Positions 40,140-51,843 are shown, counted from the first letter of the stretch. The stretch: 64,000 bases of DNA from Temnothorax longispinosus (GCF_030848805.1 NC_092366.1:10787368-10851367); one strand, 5' to 3'. The notes: a model not told the origin generated them from the sequence alone. Program-made: numbers and translations.

Positions 40140-40432
40140 GCTGTTATTTGTCTTCTTTTGTTCTCTCTTGTTGAGCCTTAAAGAGAGTTATCGACGTGTA
40201 ATATGGACTGCGGTCAGGTATAGAAAAATATGACCGATGACTCACACCAATAAAAGAAAAGAGATAGCGACTGGTAGAGGTCCAGCTGTCTTTTTCTATC
40301 CAATAGCGCAGCGTATAGACAAAGAGAGAACGAGATAGAGGTCAACTCTACTGGACTTTTTGAAGGTTTTTATGAGTTTTATGTAGGGATCGCGTAGTCC
40401 ATACTATGTATGTCGATGGGGAAAGGTTGAGG

Positions 40433-41693
40433 TAGGGGAGACCGAGGCGAAGTCGTCACTATTTTTTCGGTGCCGATTTTTAACAACAAAACAATTAATT
40501 TTAGTACAATTTGATATACCGTTGTAAAGAGTGAACCCTTGGCTACAAAATTTATAAGGGCATTTTTGATCTACGTCACTTTGTTCAACCGGTATAGAGT
40601 AAAAACGACAAAGGTGCAAAAATTGAAATGTCAAAATTGCCGGGGCGGAGTTGTCACTCCATTCTCGGACTGGATTTTAAATGAAAATTCATAATTCCGA
40701 TCATGAAAAATAATAGGATACATTTTATTAATTATTTTTAAATAGAAAAATGGAAACATTAATTAAAAACACGATGGCGGAAAATAATTACAAGAAAAGC
40801 GCACACACTTATGTACCCCCCGCATGAAATGCACTGTTTCTTGTTAGCTCTATTCTCTGTCATCTCTGAGCACACGCAGCACATATCCAAATCCTCGTCG
40901 GAATCCGACCACTGCTGCTTCCTTGTCTTTGATTTTCGCCCAAAGCCTCCATGATATCGTACAGCCACGTCATATCCAAGTGTGCTATTTCATCATTATT
41001 CTCCTTCAGCCAGTCGTTCAACGTAGTTCTCGGGACTCCAAATTGTTTTGCGGCTGCTTTTTGTTTTAATTTTATCTTTTGTCTTAATTTTGTCTTACTT
41101 TGTCTTACTCTATCTTAATTTTATCTTTCTTTTACCGCAAGAATTGTCTTCCTGAGTTGCTTCTTGTCGACGAGAGTCGTTTTGCGATGGTACATGCATA
41201 CCATTTTCTTGCAATTGAGAAATGACGCGCGCATTTGCAACGAAAAATAGAGTGAAACCACCGGGATAAAGTCGTCACAGTGACGAGTCCACTCCGGTGG
41301 CTTGGTGACGACTTCGCCCCGGACACAGATTTTGAGTTTGATCGCTCATAAAATATTATAAATTAACGAAAATAAAAATACTTCATTGGATTCGTGTTTA
41401 GCATGCATTACTCAAAATCACTTATTTCGAGATTCGGAGAAAAAATAATATTTAAAATATTAAAAATTTTCGACGCGCAAGAAATTTTACTTTTAACCTC
41501 CGAAAACACGTTTGCCTTAATAAAAATCACAACATGGGGTATAATCTCAACTTACATCTCTAAACTTCGTTGGTTACATGGGCACCATAAATAGCGTTTA
41601 CAATATTAATAGCGAGTTCACACAACATATAGATTTCGAGATAATTGTAGTGACGACTCCGCCCCGGTGACGACTTTGCCCCGGTCTCTCCTA
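40433..41693 (-). mobile_element. pogo/Tigger-like DNA transposon remnant
   Basis: Ends TAGGGGAGACCG.GGCGAAGTCGTCAC and GTGACGACTTTGCCCCGGTCTCTCCTA: imperfect inverted repeats with TA at both borders. On the minus strand it retains a psq-type helix-turn-helix piece (AAKQFGVPRTTLNDWLKENN, about 41060-40995) and a C-terminal Cys-rich motif (CCVCSEMTENRANKKQCISC, 40880-40815), but the DDE catalytic domain between them is absent. A TCTTAATTTTGTCTTACT-type low-complexity expansion (41040-41130) interrupts the HTH region. Confidence 0.7.
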
Positions 41694-42237
41694 ATAATAA
41701 AAGAAGTCAATGCGAGACGAGATGAGCGACGACATTCGCGATGTTCGCTAAATAGAAGACTGCGTCTTCCTAAAACTACATGCAAAAGACTGTTGCCAGT
41801 CAGTCGCTCGTCTACCGTCGACCAGACAACTCGTCTAGATAAATATAATAAAGTTTCTCATCCACAACCTTAGTTATTTCCCATAACACGTACAAGGAAA
41901 AGTCAATAAAAAAAAAAAATAAAACCGCTTACTGGATAAATATAAAGATAAAAATAAGCGCCAAGTGTACGCGCTCCGTATTAATTGTATTTTATTTGCA
42001 GTTTCTACTACAAATACAATGATATTATATACAACCTTATACGCAGGCATGATTAGGCTTCGTATCGCATTCATTTTACGATTGTTTATTAACTGTTAAG
42101 GTAAAGGATAGTTTTCGGAACATTTATAAGTGTGTCAAAGCGATCTAAAGCGTTTTTTTATTTAAAAATAGTACGCAAGAATTCTTACAGTGTCATTTCT
42201 TGTCTTTGTCATAATTTAACATGGCCGCGGCGAGTAT
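41694..42237. other. Unassigned region with possible polyadenylation signal
   Basis: AATAAA near 41846 and CCCATAACA near 41881 might be the end of the Copia-3 LTR; unproven. No coding content. Confidence 0.3.
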
Positions 42238-42340
42238 CCAGGAGTTATTTTTATCAAACCTGACATAAGATCACTGATCAATGATGAAAAGATTGAAAAG
42301 AAAATAATAATTAACATGGGAAGAGACACTTAGGTTGCAT

Positions 42341-43329
42341 TTAAGGTAGCTCGAGCGTTGTCGTGAGTCAAAATAGAGCACTCAAAAAAAAATTTTTATT
42401 AATGTATTAAAAAATGTATATTTGGTATCAGCTTATTCCGTGCAACTTCTAGTCTCCAGAAATGTATAATAACCATGTAATTAATCCCAGATACAGGTAA
42501 TTAATTAAAAACGAAGTGTCTTACACACGGGTACCAACTTCACATTTGTCAAAACGACTGTAATAAAAAATCTAAAAAATTGGGTGCAATATAGTCGTAA
42601 GTTTTTCTCAACTATCATAATAATGATAAAAAATGACTTTCTGGAAGTTTTGGGTTATTAATTCTGATTATTTTGACATTGGCGCCGACAGTGAGGTTAT
42701 GTGCGGTCCGTGCTGTTGCCAAGTTTGCTGACTGCGTTCGGAAACGTCACCCGAGCGCACACGAGCACACTCCCCTCTTCTTCTATCTTAGCAAGTTAGA
42801 AGGAGAAGGGAGCACACCCGAGTGACGCTTCCGATGACGCAGCCTAGCCAGAGCTTCTCTGTTAGTTACATTTTGTTTGCTTTAATATTGAATATCTTTG
42901 TATTACAATGGTAAACTAACGTTTTTTTCTTTTAAATCATTCGTAATAGTTTAATTGATAAAATCTTCTATTTTCCAAACCTCAATCTTTTTTTAAAATA
43001 CTCGTAAAATCTCGTTAATTACGATTATACACGTCGTTTACATAGGCTGCATTCGAGGAGCGCGCTATTAGCGCTATTGCATCATTCTGTCTTTATCGCT
43101 CATCAGGTGTAAAACAAGGATAGAAAAAGCAAATAGCGCTAATAGCGCGCTCCCCGAATCCAGCCATATACCCTAATGTAAAACTGACCAACTTTGAATG
43201 CTTATATTTCCATAATTACGTGGTAAAAAGTCGTGAATTAATTCCTGATCACGTATAATGCCCTATAAAATAACATAGTTTAATGCCAATCAAAAATCTT
43301 TGTTTTCGCTGATGCTCGAGCTACCTTAA
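42341..43329. mobile_element. TTAA-flanked nonautonomous element
   Basis: TTAAGGTAGCTCGAGC at 42341-42356 and its exact inverse at 43314-43329, including TTAA at both ends; 989 bp with no coding frame. End design resembles 28121-28956 (TTAAGG...). A second MITE (43045-43165) is nested inside. Confidence 0.8.
43045..43165. repeat. 121-bp palindromic MITE (3-bp duplication ATA)
   Basis: Arms of about 36 bp, GGCTGCATTCGAGGAGCGCG versus its near-exact inverse, flanked by ATA on both sides. The 3-bp duplication and GGC start fit PIF/Harbinger-type MITEs. Confidence 0.75.
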
Positions 43330-43580
43330 TCTAATATAATAATTTCTTAGGAAATGAAAAGGATCGTAACAGCATTCTAAAAAAATTTAAAAAAATTGAG
43401 GTGCAACATGAATTTAAAACTTTACTTTTACATGATCACCTAGATTACTTTCCTCAATGTAGCCTAGAAAGTACTAGTAAAGAAAAAGGCGAAAGATTCC
43501 ACCAGGACATTAAAGAAATGGAGAAAAGATATAAGAAATGGTGGAGCATCGCAATGTTTAGCAGAGGCGATACATCATGA

Positions 43581-44418
43581 AAATTCTTGCAAAGTACATT
43601 AAAATAAAAATGTTTTTTAATAAAATGACATTTGTAATCGATAGAGAATAAACTTATAAAATATAGATACCGAAAACTTCCCTCTTGTTTGAATAATCAA
43701 CAGATAATCTACATATGTTGAATTGCATTGTGTCTAATCAAGGACAAAAATAAGACATTTCCAATGCGGTTTACAATAAAAAAATCAAATAACTGCAGTT
43801 TCGACTGCATGTGCATCTAAATTAGATACATTGTAATCCAACTTTAAATCTATAAAGACAAATACTAAAAAAATTATACTAAAAATTGAAAAAGTTGTTT
43901 CAGAAATGTAAAAATATTTAAAAACTACAAATATTTTTAAAAATAAAAATAAAAAATACTAAAAAAGAAGCATAGACCGCCTCTGTGTGGTAAACTCTGG
44001 AATACACAACAAATTCGGAAATTTTTTATATGTGTTAAAGACCCGCCTAAATTCTGTTGTCGTTGCGACAGGATGGCGCTCAAAGCACACGGGAAATCGG
44101 CAAAATTGTGAAAAGAGGCTCGGTTGTAGAAAGAAGCGAATTAAAATAATATATCATTTTTCTTTTTTTTTTTATTATATTGTCATCACTCAGTTGTTAC
44201 CTTTAAATAAAGTTTACTCTTGTCATTAAAACTAAGTGTTTATCTCTATGGTCCATATAACGGTAGCAACAGTGTGACTAAATGGTATACATTTAATACT
44301 AATATGCAATGGTATACATTTAATACTGATATGCAATAATCATATTCTATATTTTTCCAATGTACAAAATATTCTAATTATTTTCGCATGACAGTGTTGA
44401 AATTAGTTTGGTAAATTA
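43581..44418. other. AT-rich unassigned region
   Basis: No supported gene. A 31-bp direct duplication (TGGTATACATTTAATACT.ATATGCAA) lies at about 44283-44337. Confidence 0.5.
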
Positions 44419-44906
44419 TCTATATATATAAAACAAAGTCGGGTTAGTTACACCACTTATAACTCAAGAACGGCTGGGCCGAATTTTTACCACAAGTATA
44501 TGAAATAGGGGTAGAATTTTCCGGAATAGCAGAATAACTAATAAAATATTGGAAAAATTCAAGTAAAAAAAAAAATTAATTTAGAAAGATATCCAAATAC
44601 ATAGAAAAAATACATAGAGGGAGGGAGAAAGGGAGGGGGAGAGAGAGAAAAAGAGGGGGAGAGAGAGAGAGGGAGAGAAAGAGAGAAAGAGAGGGAGAGA
44701 GAGAGAGGGGGGGAGAGGGAGAGAGGGAGGAGGAGAGAGAGAGAAAGAGAGGGGGAGAGAGAGGGAGAGAGGGGGAGAGAGGGAAGAGGGAGAGAGGGGG
44801 GAGAGAGAAAGAGAGAGAAAGAAAGGGGGAGAGAGAGGGACTATTTGCGTGTCTTATCACTACATTCATTACTGTTAGGCGGTACGAAGTTCGCCGGGGC
44901 AGCTAG
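44419..44906 (+). mobile_element. Nonautonomous Helitron
   Basis: Starts TCTATATATATAAAAC after an A and ends ...GTTCGCCGGGGCAGCTAG before a T, so it sits between A and T without target duplication. A GGCG...CGCC hairpin precedes the CTAG terminus. The interior has a GA-rich low-complexity tract (44613-44840). The end sequence matches the reversed Helitron terminus at 23489. Confidence 0.85.
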
Positions 44907-45302
44907 TTTCTCTTAAATATAATTATTAATAAAAAAAATTTTCTACGACAAATTATTCCTTTCATATATTAAATCCTTAGTTGGCATTTTTATTATATGC
45001 AATAGGACTATGAATCTAAATGCAATTTTATTTTATCCTACGCATGTACATTTATCCTTAAAATAAGGTGCATTAGAGATTTGATAATGCTTGCGATAAA
45101 AAATTTAATATTTTGATTTAAAAAAACGCGTTTTTTGGAGGTTTTAATTTTAATTTCATGTTTCTCAAAAACTTGATGTGATAAAATAATTGTAGACATA
45201 TGTGGATTTGGTGTCAAAGACTTTATAAGAAACCACTCTTTTTCCAAACCCTAGCAAAAAAATCAAAATTTTTAATTTCATGTAATTGTTCAAATTTTAA
45301 AA
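44907..45302. other. AT-rich unassigned region
   Basis: No recognisable feature beyond base composition. Confidence 0.5.
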
Positions 45303-46330
45303 GTGAAATATAGGTATATGTATATGTTCGGATCCGTCCTCCGAACGGCGCGCCTGCGAGTGCGGCAACCCGTTCCGCGCGCTCAAGCCCGCCCGGCCGG
45401 GCGCACGTGGCACCACCCCACCTGCGCGCCGCGAGCGCGAGTAACACCTGTCGCCGCGGGGCGGCTGTCGTTACTCGCAATCAAAATTCAGCAAGAAACA
45501 TACATAAGGGCGAGCCTGCCCAGGACGAGTACGTTCTCTTCTCTCACATTGAGGCTCCCGGGCGTTAAATATACTGGCTATAGCGACTGTGATTGAGACG
45601 AACCTAGCATATTCCGCTCCAACCTGGAGCGAGCGGAATCCACGCACCGTTCCTCGGAACGACGTGCCACTGACTTGCGCCTGCTGTTGAGCAAGGGAGA
45701 GTCTGCCCCTCTCACCCGCCGAACCGGACAAGTTCGGTCCGTGGTGGTCGTAGCACAGGACAGCTCTGCCCGGAGCTCCAGCAGAGGCCGCCGACGACCG
45801 AGACCAAGGAGGAGAGCCAGGAGGCCCTTGCCACCACGACGTCCAACAGCTGCCGGACCGGCACCTCCACCAGAGCTGTGATGGCCATTGATCAGGGTGA
45901 CAATCCCCGAGTCGCACAGGCGAATCACACGCCCACCAGGGCTGACACTAGTGCCTGGCGATCCGAGGGCAGAAAGGCCCCTACCTCCGAATTCCAGGAG
46001 GTCTGTGGGCACCCAGACCGAGGAACATAAGAAGAAGAAGAAGAAAAGCAAAGAGACGAAGACTGCACCGGCCCTGCCCTCCCTTGAAATCCCGGAGTTG
46101 CCCGTAGATCGAACTCCCCCGACTCCGGAAAAGACAGTAGACGCGAACAACAACCGCGAGAAAGTCACAGTGGCTAAGCGAGCAGCCAACCACCGGCTCT
46201 CGCTTTAGACCACCGTATTTTTTGAGAAGTCCGGCACAAGATAAATCTAAAGATAAAGCCCTATCCACAAGTCACGCTCTGATGCTCTAAGTCATCATGT
46301 ACATAGATTAAAGAAATAAAGCTCACTTTT
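45303..46330 (+). other. GC-rich unclassified block, probable LTR-element remnant
   Basis: Sharply GC-rich against AT-rich flanks. One plus-strand frame runs 45303-46208 with only two stops (TGA at 45594-45596 and 45879-45881). Its residues are Arg/Pro/Ser-rich, with a run of Arg around 45780-45830 and a Lys run around 46030-46050, ending RAANHRLSL. An AATAAA occurs at 46315. I do not recognise the protein; a retroelement Gag-like or leader region is one possibility. Minus-strand frames also stay open because of composition, so coding is uncertain. Confidence 0.35.
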
Positions 46331-46477
46331 ACCAGAGCTTCGAGTCGTTCGATTTACTCGCCTCAGACTTCCTCACTCCCAACCGCTTCGAAACAGTATA
46401 ATTAAATATTAAAATATAAAAAAATTGTTATACACTCGTAATAATAGTTTTTTTAAATTTTTTAAATATTGTTATTT

Positions 46478-46780
46478 TATAGCGTTTTTGACTAGGCCAA
46501 GTTTCAACCCAACCCAAGTTGGGTTATGACGTCACAAGCTTTACTTCTAGGTTCTAATTGAATGATTCCAGCATGTGACGTCATAAAGCCGGTTCTACAA
46601 TCAGTCGTATGTCGGAACGTAGCCAATGGTTCAATGAGGAAAATTTGTTTTCAAAAAGGAAATTCTCTTATTGGACTATCGGCTGCGTTCCGACATCCAA
46701 CTCCGACATACGACTGATTGTAGAACCGGGCTAACCCAACTTGGGTTGGGTTGAAACCCGGCCCAGTCGAAAATGCTATA
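46478..46780. repeat. MITE with nested palindromes
   Basis: Outer arms TATAGCGTTTTTGACTAGGCC with AACCCAACCCAAGTTGGGTTA (about 50 bp, imperfect) enclose a second, perfect 27-bp inverted repeat (46589-46615 and 46703-46729). 303 bp, no coding frame. It abuts the next MITE. Confidence 0.8.
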
Positions 46781-47208
46781 GGCTACGTTTACACCCAGCG
46801 ACCTGATCGCGGCCTAACCTATATTGTGACCCAAAGTAGATCTAGTCATTTGCTACGTTTACACCCAGCGACCTAATCGCGGCCTGACCTATATTGTGAC
46901 CCGTAATAGGTCTAGTCATCATTGGTTTACACCGAAAGAGACCTAAAAATTGACGGGATCGTATTTGGGATCGCCCTGAATTGCAGCGAATCCGAACAAG
47001 CAAATAAAGCTTTTAGGACACGTCGCGCGTGATCGCGCGTTTACATCGCAAATGATAACGGCCTATTTCAGGTTGGGTTACTAAAATACGCGGCCTGACC
47101 TGAAGCCAGGTTCGGTCGCCTATCAAGTGTTTACAACAAGCGGCCTAAATAATTTAGGTTGAATTTGAGGTATAGGCCGCGGCCTAAATTCAGCGTGTAA
47201 ACGTAGCC
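46781..47208. repeat. MITE with GGCTACGTTTACAC ends and internal 73-bp duplication
   Basis: GGCTACGTTTACAC at 46781 and its inverse ending at 47208. The first about 145 bp is a tandem pair (units from 46782 and 46855). End sequence similar to the MITE at 49178 (GGCCTAGTTTACACC), suggesting related families. Confidence 0.75.
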
Positions 47209-47510
47209 AATTAGTAACTATTTCTTAAATAATTTCGATGATATTCATTTGTTAAACTTTTTACAATAACAAATGATATACAGACCAATTAGTTTTAATT
47301 GTTGTAAATACTACAAAAAAAAAGTTTTTTTTACATAAAGACTAAAAACAAAGCTCTATTATAGTAGGTATATATAATCTATAAAAATTATTAATAAAAA
47401 ATGTCAAAATAGGTACCAAGTATACGCATCTATATCTACTTACAAAAACTATGATATTAAAAAATGGCACCAAGTAGGAATAAATCTTTGAAAAAAAGCT
47501 GGGCTAGAGG
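47209..47510. other. AT-rich spacer
   Basis: No feature recognised. Confidence 0.5.
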
Positions 47511-47907
47511 GCTTCCGTATGCGGCCCTCCTTCGATTTTGATCTACTTTTATAGCACGTAGTACGTACCTACTAAAAGAAGTCGAATAGCACCAGTGACA
47601 ACTTGCGGAGACGACTAGTTCTTTAAATATTCAAATTTTTATTATTTCGTTACATTTCGGATTTTTTTTGTCTGCGTATGCGGAGGATCGGTTCTCTGGA
47701 CAGCATTCGGGTTTTCAACTTTTCACGCGAAGAGAGAGTCAATCTTGCGCATATGCAGTTGAAATGTAGCGAAATAATAAAAATTTGAATATTTAAGAAC
47801 CTTATCGTTTCCGCAAGTTGCCACTAGTGCTATTCGACTTTTTTTAGTACGATATTATGTGCTTGCAAAAGTAGATCAAAATCAGAGATAAGTCGCATAC
47901 AGAAGTC
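47511..47907. repeat. Foldback MITE with about 150-bp arms
   Basis: Left arm from GCTTCCGTATGCGG and right arm ending CGCATACAGAAGTC are imperfect inverted copies sharing TTCAAATTTTTATTATTTCG and GTCGAATAGCAC segments. The central about 90 bp is unique. No coding frame. Confidence 0.8.
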
Positions 47908-47917
47908 TTACTATAAT

Positions 47918-48232
47918 TATTAAGGAAATTGATTTCAAAAAGGAAAAAGTTTCAAAAAGGATATCTGGATAATCTGCCGGAACTAAATTCTGCTCTGTAT
48001 AGATATATATATTATATAATGAACTTTTATTATAACTCAGAGCTTGTCCAACTTAATACAGCTTGAATATCTTTCTGATAATAAATGTATGACTTGTTAT
48101 ATAAGAGAGAAGAAGACTCGATATACAAAACAAAAATTATATAGATAGGAAACTTAGATAGTGGCACTGGTAGTGCATTAAGGCGCCTACAATACATTGG
48201 TTGATTGGAGCGACATCAGACTGTTTTCAACA
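47918..48232 (-). repeat. Copia-2 3' LTR
   Basis: 315 bp, nearly identical to 61706-62018; the left flank is the target duplication ATAAT. Confidence 0.9.
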
Positions 48233-49177
48233 CCTCCCCTCGCTCCAAGCCTAGTTTGGTCCTGCAATTTAAAAAGAGTTCCTTTCCAAGGGGTTTTGTC
48301 AGGCAGTCAGCCACCTGTTCTGCAGATGGTATACCGATGAGTTCGATCCTTTTGTTCCATACACATTCGCGAAGATAGTGAAACTTCACGTCAATGTGCT
48401 TAGATCTCTTGGTTTCTGGATTACGAGAGACGTATATACAACCTTGGTTGTTCTCGTAAATCCTTACAGGCAGCATTGGATCAATCTTCAAGTCAACCAG
48501 TACTTTGATGAACCAGGAAGCTTCCATGGCTGAAGCGGCGGCAGACACATATTCTGCCTCAGTGGTAGAGCATGTAACGATTGGTTGCTTCTTGCTACAC
48601 CACATGACAGTATTTTCGTATACTTGAAATAGGAAACCGCTGGTGGACTTCCTGTCGTCCAAGTCGTTAGCCCAATCCGAGTCGGCATAACCAATCAGGG
48701 GCCTTTTAGTAAAGCGTTTGTACACCAGTTTTATATTCGCAGTGCCTTTCAGATATTGCAGCACTCGCTTTAGATGTGCAAAGTGCTCATCAGTGGCAGC
48801 ATACCTACTCAAGTACCCAACAGCAAAACATAAGTCAGGTCTGGTACCTAACATCAAATACATGAGGCTTCCAAGTAATTCCTTGTATGGGAGTTCAGTA
48901 ACATCAGCGTCGTCATTTCGCCTCAGTTTACAGTTCATTTCCATTGGGGTGCTCACGGGATTACATTCCTTCATGCCAAACCGTTCCAGTATTCGTAACA
49001 AGTATTCGGATTGGTCAATGGTTAGTACGCCCTTCTCATTGTCGATAGTTACCGTCATTCTCATAAACGTCTTCACCACTCCAAGGTCCTTCATCCGGAA
49101 TTCTTCTGATAATCTCCGTTTGACTAAGTTTATGACGTTTGAGTTGTTGCCACATAGGAGCATGTCATCTACATATA
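48216..49177 (-). pseudogene. pol: Copia-2 reverse transcriptase C-terminal part and RNase H
   Basis: The codons of the YVDD box (YVDDMLLCGN) lie at the MITE border (about 49177-49155). Then EFRMKDLG, YLLRILERFGM, ELPYKELLGSLMYL, and RNase H motifs YADSDWANDLDDRKSTSGF, STTEAEYVSAA and SKHIDVKFHYL, with DCLTKPLG near the end. Stop at 48216, overlapping the 3' LTR. Confidence 0.9.
48233..48246 (-). promoter_or_regulatory. Copia-2 polypurine tract
   Basis: Minus strand GAGCGAGGGGAGG immediately upstream of the 3' LTR. Confidence 0.7.
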
Positions 49178-49308
49178 GGCCTAGTTTACACCGATCACTT
49201 GATACGCGTATTAAATAGTAAATAACTAGTAAATAAGTCGGATTATTGGCTGATCAGTTCAAATATACTATTTAATACGCGTATCAAGGGATCGGTGTAA
49301 ACTAGGCC
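49178..49308. repeat. 131-bp palindromic MITE inside the RT active-site codons
   Basis: Arms of about 43 bp starting GGCCTAGTTTACACCGATC, with one mismatch, flanked by ATA (49175-49177 and 49309-49311). PIF/Harbinger-like by its 3-bp duplication. Confidence 0.85.
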
Positions 49309-49728
49309 ATAGTACAAGATAGATGATTGTAAGGCCATCCACCAACACGTAGAGACAATAATCAGATTCGGAACGCACGAAACCCAGAGTCAAGATGAAT
49401 TCATGAAACCGATCGTTCCAGCACCTGGGGCTTTGCTTCAGGCCATATAATGACTTAATCAATTTCAGAACATAACCATCAGGTACCGGTACTCCATCAG
49501 GTGGCTTCAGGTAAACAGTTTCTTCTAGATGTCCGTGTAGAAAAGCAGTCTTTACATCCAGATGACAGAACTCAAACCCGTGTTGTATGCCGACAGCAAA
49601 TAACAGTCGGATTGTGCACAATCAAGCTACCGGTGAATACGTTTCAAAATAATTAATACCGGCCTTTTGCATGTAACTTTTAGCTACAAGTCGTGCCTTA
49701 AGTTTCCTTTCACCGTCCTCGGAAGTCT
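49309..49728 (-). pseudogene. pol: Copia-2 reverse transcriptase, N-terminal part
   Basis: Frameshift relative to the integrase piece and a TGA at about 49622-49624. Motifs KARLVAKSYMQKAG, CHLDVKTAFLHGHLEETVYL and LKLIKSLYGLKQSPRCWN are clear. The MITE at 49178-49308 follows directly. Confidence 0.85.
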
Positions 49729-50785
49729 TTAGTTTAAAAATCCAACGCCAATTAACTTGATGTTATTAGGCTTCTTAACAACAGACCAGGTGCCATTTTC
49801 AACCAGTGAATTCAGTTCCTCTTGAATTGCTGCGCGCCACTCTGCTTCGTCGTGTCTATCGGCGACATCCTTAAAATCCTTAGGTACATCGTCTAGCAGA
49901 TCACTCGCGTGATAAGCCATGTGTCCTTCAAAATCATCAAGGACAAAGTCTTTATATCTTATAGGCATTTTTGAAATACGTTGCGGGCGACCAGTCGAGG
50001 ATTCAGCAGGAGTAGCATCAGGAGTTGCAAATTCATCATCTGTTTCACTTTCTGGAGGTTTCTTAGGAGTTTCAAAGTCACTCGTCCTCTTCAGCGACAT
50101 CCTTGCATTCTTGTTGACTGCGGTTGGCGGTGTCTTAGGAGACTCTGGAGTACTCAGTGTCGGCGGTGTCTTAACAAGAGTTTGCGGACGTATAGGCGCA
50201 TCATTCTCTATTTCGTCTTCTTCGTCGACTTCAATTACATCACCTACACGGCTTTCATCGAATTTGACGTCACGAGAATAAATCAATTTGCGAGTGTCAA
50301 GATTCAAAAGACGATAACCATTTGGACCATAGCCAACCATAATGCATGTTACTGTGTTGTCATCTAACTTAGTACGTCTCTCGTTTGGCACCAAAGCATA
50401 AGCGTAACAACCAAACACCTTCAGCTTCGATACGTCTGGCTTGTGACCATACCAAGCTTCATATGGAGTTTTATTTGGAACAGCTTCAGTAGGCGTGCGA
50501 TTTGTCAGGTAAGTGGCAACCAGAACAGCTTCGCCCCATAGTTCCTTAGGAGGCTTGGCTTTGATTAACATTGACTTGGCACGTTCCATCAGAGTTCGGT
50601 TCATTCTCTCTGAAACTCCATTTAATTCCGGTGTATAAGGTGTAGTGTATTCTAATGTTACGCCTTCCGACTTGCATAAAGTTTTCATTTCATTTGAGCA
50701 ATACTCACCGCCATTATCATAGCGCAATCGGGAAACTTTACAACCAAAATGAGCTCCTGCCTTGTATTCCTTAAAGCGATCGATG
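49729..50785 (-). pseudogene. pol: Copia-2 integrase core and C-terminal part
   Basis: Continues after the inverted transposon in register: RLRYDNGGEYCSN (second Asp) and TPELNGVSERMNRT (catalytic Glu present), LWGEAVLVATYLTNR, KVFGCYAYALVP, then a Pro/Thr/Glu-rich linker and the beginning of the RT (EWRAAIQEELNSL, NGTWSVV). It runs out of frame at 49729. Confidence 0.88.
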
Positions 50786-51458
50786 CCCAGGTAGCAAACA
50801 CAAGTCATTTTGACGTCAAATTTTGGTCCTTTACTAACCATTCCTGACGTCACTAACTGGCGGCATAATGACGTTAAAATGACGGTCTAATGTCACATAC
50901 AATTGACGTCATCGCGGATACGTTATTTTGACGTCATTTTCTGACGTCTTATTGACGGCAAAAATAGGTCCATTGTACAACATACCGGTTTCCAGAAATG
51001 TTTTTTATGAAATTAAAATTTTAAAATGTCTACTTGATAAACGTTTATAAAAAAATGTTCTTTTTTTTTATCTAAGAAAAAAAAGTTTTTTTAACTGTTT
51101 CGTTACATGCCATGTGCGTATAGCCGCTCTCAAGACGGTCACCTATCCTAGTACAGTACCGCGCCCGAGTCGCTTAACTTCGATGATCCAGTGGACAGTG
51201 ACGATCTTCTCACCCTGATGCTTCCTTATTAACTGTACTTGTCTATAACAGGTACATCTTTAAAGTGTTCAAAAATCTTGTAATGATAATCTTTTTGATA
51301 GCTATAACACTGCATGAAATAGTTATCATAAAACTATAATCACACGCAACTACATCCACTTATACCATAAATTCGCCACTTCAATCATAAAGTTGCGAAA
51401 CAAACATATTGTAGTTAATTTTGTGGTTTTTATTTTATTATTACTTTATTATACAATA

Positions 51459-51843
51459 TTAACCCCTTCGTTGGCATTGACGCAAAAGTGCGTCAAATTT
51501 TTCCGTGCCCTGTGTGGCATTGATGCAAAAGTGCGTCAACTTTTTTTTCCTATAACTTGCTTCGATTTGGCATCCAAGTCTTACACGGGGGTTTTTGGGG
51601 TCGCTGATTACAAATCTGAATTCAAAATTTGCAAATTTAAAATGGCGGATCCAAAATGGCGGATAAAAATGCAAAAAATTACTTAATTGGGATGAAATTT
51701 GCCATTTTGAATTTTCGAATTTTAAGTTCAGATTCGTAATCAGGGGCCCTCAAAAACCCCAGGGTACAAATTTTCAGGATAAAAAATTTTTCTGCCATTT
51801 TTGGCACTTTTTGTCGAATTCTCTCTGCCAACGAAGGGGTTAA
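51459..51843. mobile_element. piggyBac-like MITE (TTAA, CCCCTTCGTTGGCA ends)
   Basis: Perfect 18-bp inverted repeats including TTAA at both ends: TTAACCCCTTCGTTGGCA. 385 bp, no coding frame. Two copies of a GCATTGA.GCAAAAGTGCGTCAA unit near the left end. The TTAA and CCC start fit piggyBac. Confidence 0.85.

Larger units (their letters stand above)
42238..43580 (+). pseudogene. Transposon-type conserved protein remnant split by a MITE
   Basis: Left part (42238-42340) reads FIKPDIRSLINDEKIEK then a TAG and VAF; right part (43425-43580) reads LLHDHLDYFPQ and KGERFHQDIKEMEKRY. The phrase GERFHQDI..ME.RY is a hallmark of a large family of uncharacterised, probably transposon-derived proteins in arthropods. 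The 989-bp TTAA element at 42341-43329 sits between. In-frame stops and frameshifts on both sides show it was already decaying or has decayed since. Confidence 0.55.

Noticed and set aside
40169..41889. LTR of the Copia-3 fragment interrupted by the pogo remnant
   Set aside because: No polypurine tract before the candidate start and no second LTR to compare; boundaries cannot be supported.
45471..46189. Minus-strand frames in the GC-rich block
   Set aside because: They stay open because of GC content and overlap the better plus-strand frame; no recognisable motif in either direction.
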